A stretch of 7,860 bases of DNA from Mucilaginibacter_A sp050954865 (GTDB lineage: Bacteria > Bacteroidota > Bacteroidia > Sphingobacteriales > Sphingobacteriaceae): positions 1 to 7,860 of the forward strand of contig JBPBQN010000113.1 in assembly GCA_050954865.1 (NCBI GenBank), written 5' to 3'. Numbering within the stretch: position 1 is the stretch's first letter; every line of letters starts with the position of its first letter. The position numbers and the translations under genes were made by a program. This document shows, one piece after another, positions 6,297-7,860 of this stretch. The notes below the pieces were generated by a model. The model saw nothing but the letters and a program-made list of their open reading frames with translations, ran no database searches and was not told the DNA's origin.

Positions 6297-7246
6297 TATT
6301 TGCGAACAAAAAAGTTAACCGCTGCTGGTTGCACACTTACAATTTTGCAATAATCCGGTTGCTGTTTTAGTTGCACGGGTAAAGTTTGCATTCCGTTCTT
6401 TTGCCAGGAGTTCAAATCGGCCACCACTTCAAAAAAATCAGCATTTATGGCCGGATAATTATTCAGCGAAACCATAAACGTAACCTTGATTTTTTTGGGA
6501 AATAAATTTACCTGACTGTAAGTGGTGTTGTTGAGTAGTTTAACAGGTACTTCAAGCGTTTTCTCTGTAAATTCATCCACAGGAATATTTACTGCTACCG
6601 TTTTTGGATAGATATTTACATTATTTTCTTGCGGAGAAGGCAATTTCAAGGTTGCATAAATCGAATTGCTTACTTTTTTTGCCACCAAATTATTGGTAGG
6701 CCAGCTCTTTACAGAATCAATATAAGCCGCTGGCCCGCTTATAGTTACAAAATTTGGGTTGAGCAACACATCGCCAGAACGTGCATATTGCTGCTGAAAA
6801 CTGAGATCAGTTTTTAATTTGATTGGTATGCGTTTCTCTTTTCTCGTTGTAAAATCGAAATAAATCGTATCCGGACTGAAAGAAATTATTTGCTGCTCTT
6901 TGCCAGGTTTTTGGTTGATAACCGGCAACTGATTGCTTAAAACAATAAAATTTTGCGTTTCCAGCTTCTTCAAATCAACACTAACATTTCTGTATTTGGT
7001 TGGATTAAGGTTAGCAAACAACTTTTGCCAGCCAGTGCCGCCAACCATTGCAAAAACGGTATCGGCCTGAAGCGCAAAAAAAGCTTTGCGAACCGGGTGA
7101 TTCTTAAAATTTAGAGCCACTTTAACCGGAAAAGTATAGTTTTTTGACATCATTACAAATATCCAGGCCAGCGTTGCCAAAATAAGGCAAGTACAAAAAG
7201 CGGAAATCCGCGTGCGTTCTGCTCTGGATATTTTTAAAATCGGCAT
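6296..7246 (-). CDS. YbbR-like (CdaR-like) membrane-anchored protein
   Basis: A 316-residue protein with a short basic N-terminus (MPILKISRAERTR), one membrane segment at about 15-33, and a long C-terminal part predicted to be outside the inner membrane. The latter contains YbbR-type beta repeats, clearest at about 150-225 (NPNFVTISGPAAYIDSVK ... VNIPVD) and again at about 228-260. In Firmicutes the related CdaR modulates the diadenylate cyclase CdaA. No cyclase is seen here, so that role should not be assumed. The ATG at 7246 was chosen over the upstream ATG at 7282. The upstream start lies inside a hairpin arm and adds an unconserved MLLLLAIFNGKV, whereas 7246 is preceded by GGAAAGG (minus strand, 7255-7249), though at only two bases' spacing. 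The gene follows the yajC terminator and is coupled to coaE by a TAATG overlap. Confidence 0.85.
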   Translation of the reverse strand: MPILKISRAERTRISAFCTCLILATLAWIFVMMSKNYTFPVKVALNFKNHPVRKAFFALQADTVFAMVGGTGWQKLFANLNPTKYRNVSVDLKKLETQNFIVLSNQLPVINQKPGKEQQIISFSPDTIYFDFTTRKEKRIPIKLKTDLSFQQQYARSGDVLLNPNFVTISGPAAYIDSVKSWPTNNLVAKKVSNSIYATLKLPSPQENNVNIYPKTVAVNIPVDEFTEKTLEVPVKLLNNTTYSQVNLFPKKIKVTFMVSLNNYPAINADFFEVVADLNSWQKNGMQTLPVQLKQQPDYCKIVSVQPAAVNFFVRK

Positions 7247-7269
7247 AACCTTTCCGTTAAAAATAGCTA

Positions 7270-7309
7270 ATAAAAGAAGCATCAGGTTTTATACCGATGC
7301 TTCTTTTAT
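7270..7309 (-). terminator. strong hairpin terminator or attenuator between yajC and ybbR
   Basis: Two perfect 14-base arms (7270-7283 ATAAAAGAAGCATC and 7296-7309 GATGCTTCTTTTAT) enclose a 12-base loop that can add a further GGT/ACC pairing. Read on the minus strand, the second arm ends CTTCTTTTAT and runs into TAGC, giving the U-rich tail of an intrinsic terminator. It begins 4 bases after the yajC stop and ends 23 bases before the ybbR start, so it should end or reduce transcription from the DUF1573-yajC segment. Confidence 0.75.
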
Positions 7310-7313
7310 CCAC

Positions 7314-7640
7314 CTAAACTTTTGCTACCGCTGGCTGATTCAATAATCTGGAAGCTTCCAACGAAATAGAAGCTTTATCAAACTTGATTTTTACGTTGTT
7401 ATCCACTTCAATCAAAATGGTTGCATCTCCAACTTCTATAATTTTGCCATGGATGCCTGCAGATGTAACCACTTTATCTCCTTTTTTCAGTTCATCAACA
7501 TATTTTTTCTGATCTTTTTGCTTTTTAACCTGCGGGCGGATCATGAAAAAATAAAAAACCACAATGATTAGCACCAGTGGCAAAAATTGTCCGTAAGCGC
7601 CCAAACCACCTGGTACCTGTAATAAAATAGTCGAAATCAT
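7314..7640 (-). CDS. yajC: preprotein translocase subunit YajC
   Basis: A 108-residue single-pass inner-membrane accessory subunit of the Sec translocon that associates with SecDF. The family pattern is plain: a short periplasmic N-terminus, a membrane segment at about 18-34, the hallmark FFMIRPQVKKQKDQKKYVDELKKGDKVVTSAGIHGKI at 31-67 (basic cytosolic region leading into a small beta domain), and DNNVKIKFDKASI near 80-92. The length is normal. The gene lies 24 bases downstream of the DUF1573 gene and is followed immediately by a strong hairpin, so it is probably the last gene of its transcript for most messages. No Shine-Dalgarno sequence precedes the ATG. secD and secF are not in the window. 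Confidence 0.97.
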   Translation of the reverse strand: MISTILLQVPGGLGAYGQFLPLVLIIVVFYFFMIRPQVKKQKDQKKYVDELKKGDKVVTSAGIHGKIIEVGDATILIEVDNNVKIKFDKASISLEASRLLNQPAVAKV

Positions 7641-7664
7641 ATTAATTTGTTTATAAATTGGATG

Positions 7665-7860
7665 TTATTTTGTTGCCACTTCGCCCACCAAATGTACCAG
7701 CGTTTGTGCCGGCACGGTGTTGGAAGTGATGGTAATTTGTTTATCAATCAAACCAGATTTACCTTCACTGTTAAAAATCACTTTAATCGCGTTTTTTTCG
7801 CCTGGATTAATCGGTTTGTTCGGCCAGCTTGGGATGGTGCAGCCGCAACTTGCAACGGCA
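7665..7860 (-). CDS. DUF1573 domain protein, C-terminal part only (gene runs off the right edge)
   Basis: The last 64 codons are present, ending at TAA (7665-7667). The start lies beyond the window. The visible sequence begins AVASCGCTIPSWPNKPINPGE and continues KNAIKVIFNSEGKSGLIDKQITITSNT. The SCGCTxPxWP, PGE and FNSEGKSG motifs are characteristic of DUF1573, an immunoglobulin-like beta-sandwich family of exported, often lipid-anchored proteins found widely in Bacteroidota. The function is unknown. It immediately precedes yajC with a 24-base gap, which matches the usual nusB - DUF1573 - yajC order in this phylum; nusB would be expected to the right of the window. Export cannot be confirmed because the N-terminus is missing. 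Confidence 0.88.
   Translation of the reverse strand, partial: AVASCGCTIPSWPNKPINPGEKNAIKVIFNSEGKSGLIDKQITITSNTVPAQTLVHLVGEVATK

Noticed and set aside
6629..6817. 62-residue plus-strand open frame antisense to ybbR
   Set aside because: There is no motif, no start context and full overlap with ybbR. It is a shadow.

Overview
The window looks like ordinary chromosomal DNA of a Bacteroidota bacterium, most likely of the Cytophagales (Hymenobacteraceae-like genera such as Adhaeribacter or Pontibacter would fit, but the genus is a guess). The evidence is the gene order DUF1573 - yajC - ybbR - coaE, which is typical of this phylum, together with a DUF5522 micro-protein, a Bacteroidota-type GlmM, near absence of Shine-Dalgarno sequences, and TAnnTTTG-like promoter elements. 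GC content appears to be in the low to mid 40s by eye. No RNA gene, insertion sequence, CRISPR array or phage gene was seen.

Layout. Positions 1-93 are mostly non-coding and may hold the last codons of a plus-strand gene plus a weak hairpin. Positions 94-2675 hold a minus-strand pair: glmM (phosphoglucosamine mutase, cell-envelope precursor synthesis) followed by a cysteine desulfurase (sulfur donor for Fe-S clusters or thio-modification). A divergent promoter region lies at about 2676-2828. Positions 2829-4111 hold a plus-strand pair fused by an ATGA overlap: a PAP2 membrane phosphatase and a ZIP metal transporter. These converge, with a 7-base gap, on the end of a long minus-strand operon.

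That operon enters from the right edge and reads DUF1573 protein (partial) -> yajC -> strong hairpin terminator -> ybbR -> coaE -> beta-CASP metallo-beta-lactamase exonuclease-like protein -> DUF5522 micro-protein -> MarR-family regulator. From ybbR to DUF5522 the genes overlap or abut (1 base, 4 bases and 0 bases), so they are probably co-translated. The hairpin between yajC and ybbR splits the cluster into two transcriptional segments and suggests attenuation or partial read-through.

The themes are housekeeping: envelope precursors and lipid phosphate recycling (glmM, PAP2), protein export (yajC), CoA synthesis (coaE), sulfur transfer and metal uptake. I found no convincing undescribed multi-gene system. 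The points most worth a second look are the 53-residue Cys-rich DUF5522 gene, the yajC/ybbR hairpin, the altered PAP2 and ZIP active-site motifs, and the exonuclease-like gene sitting away from its usual DNA ligase and helicase partners.
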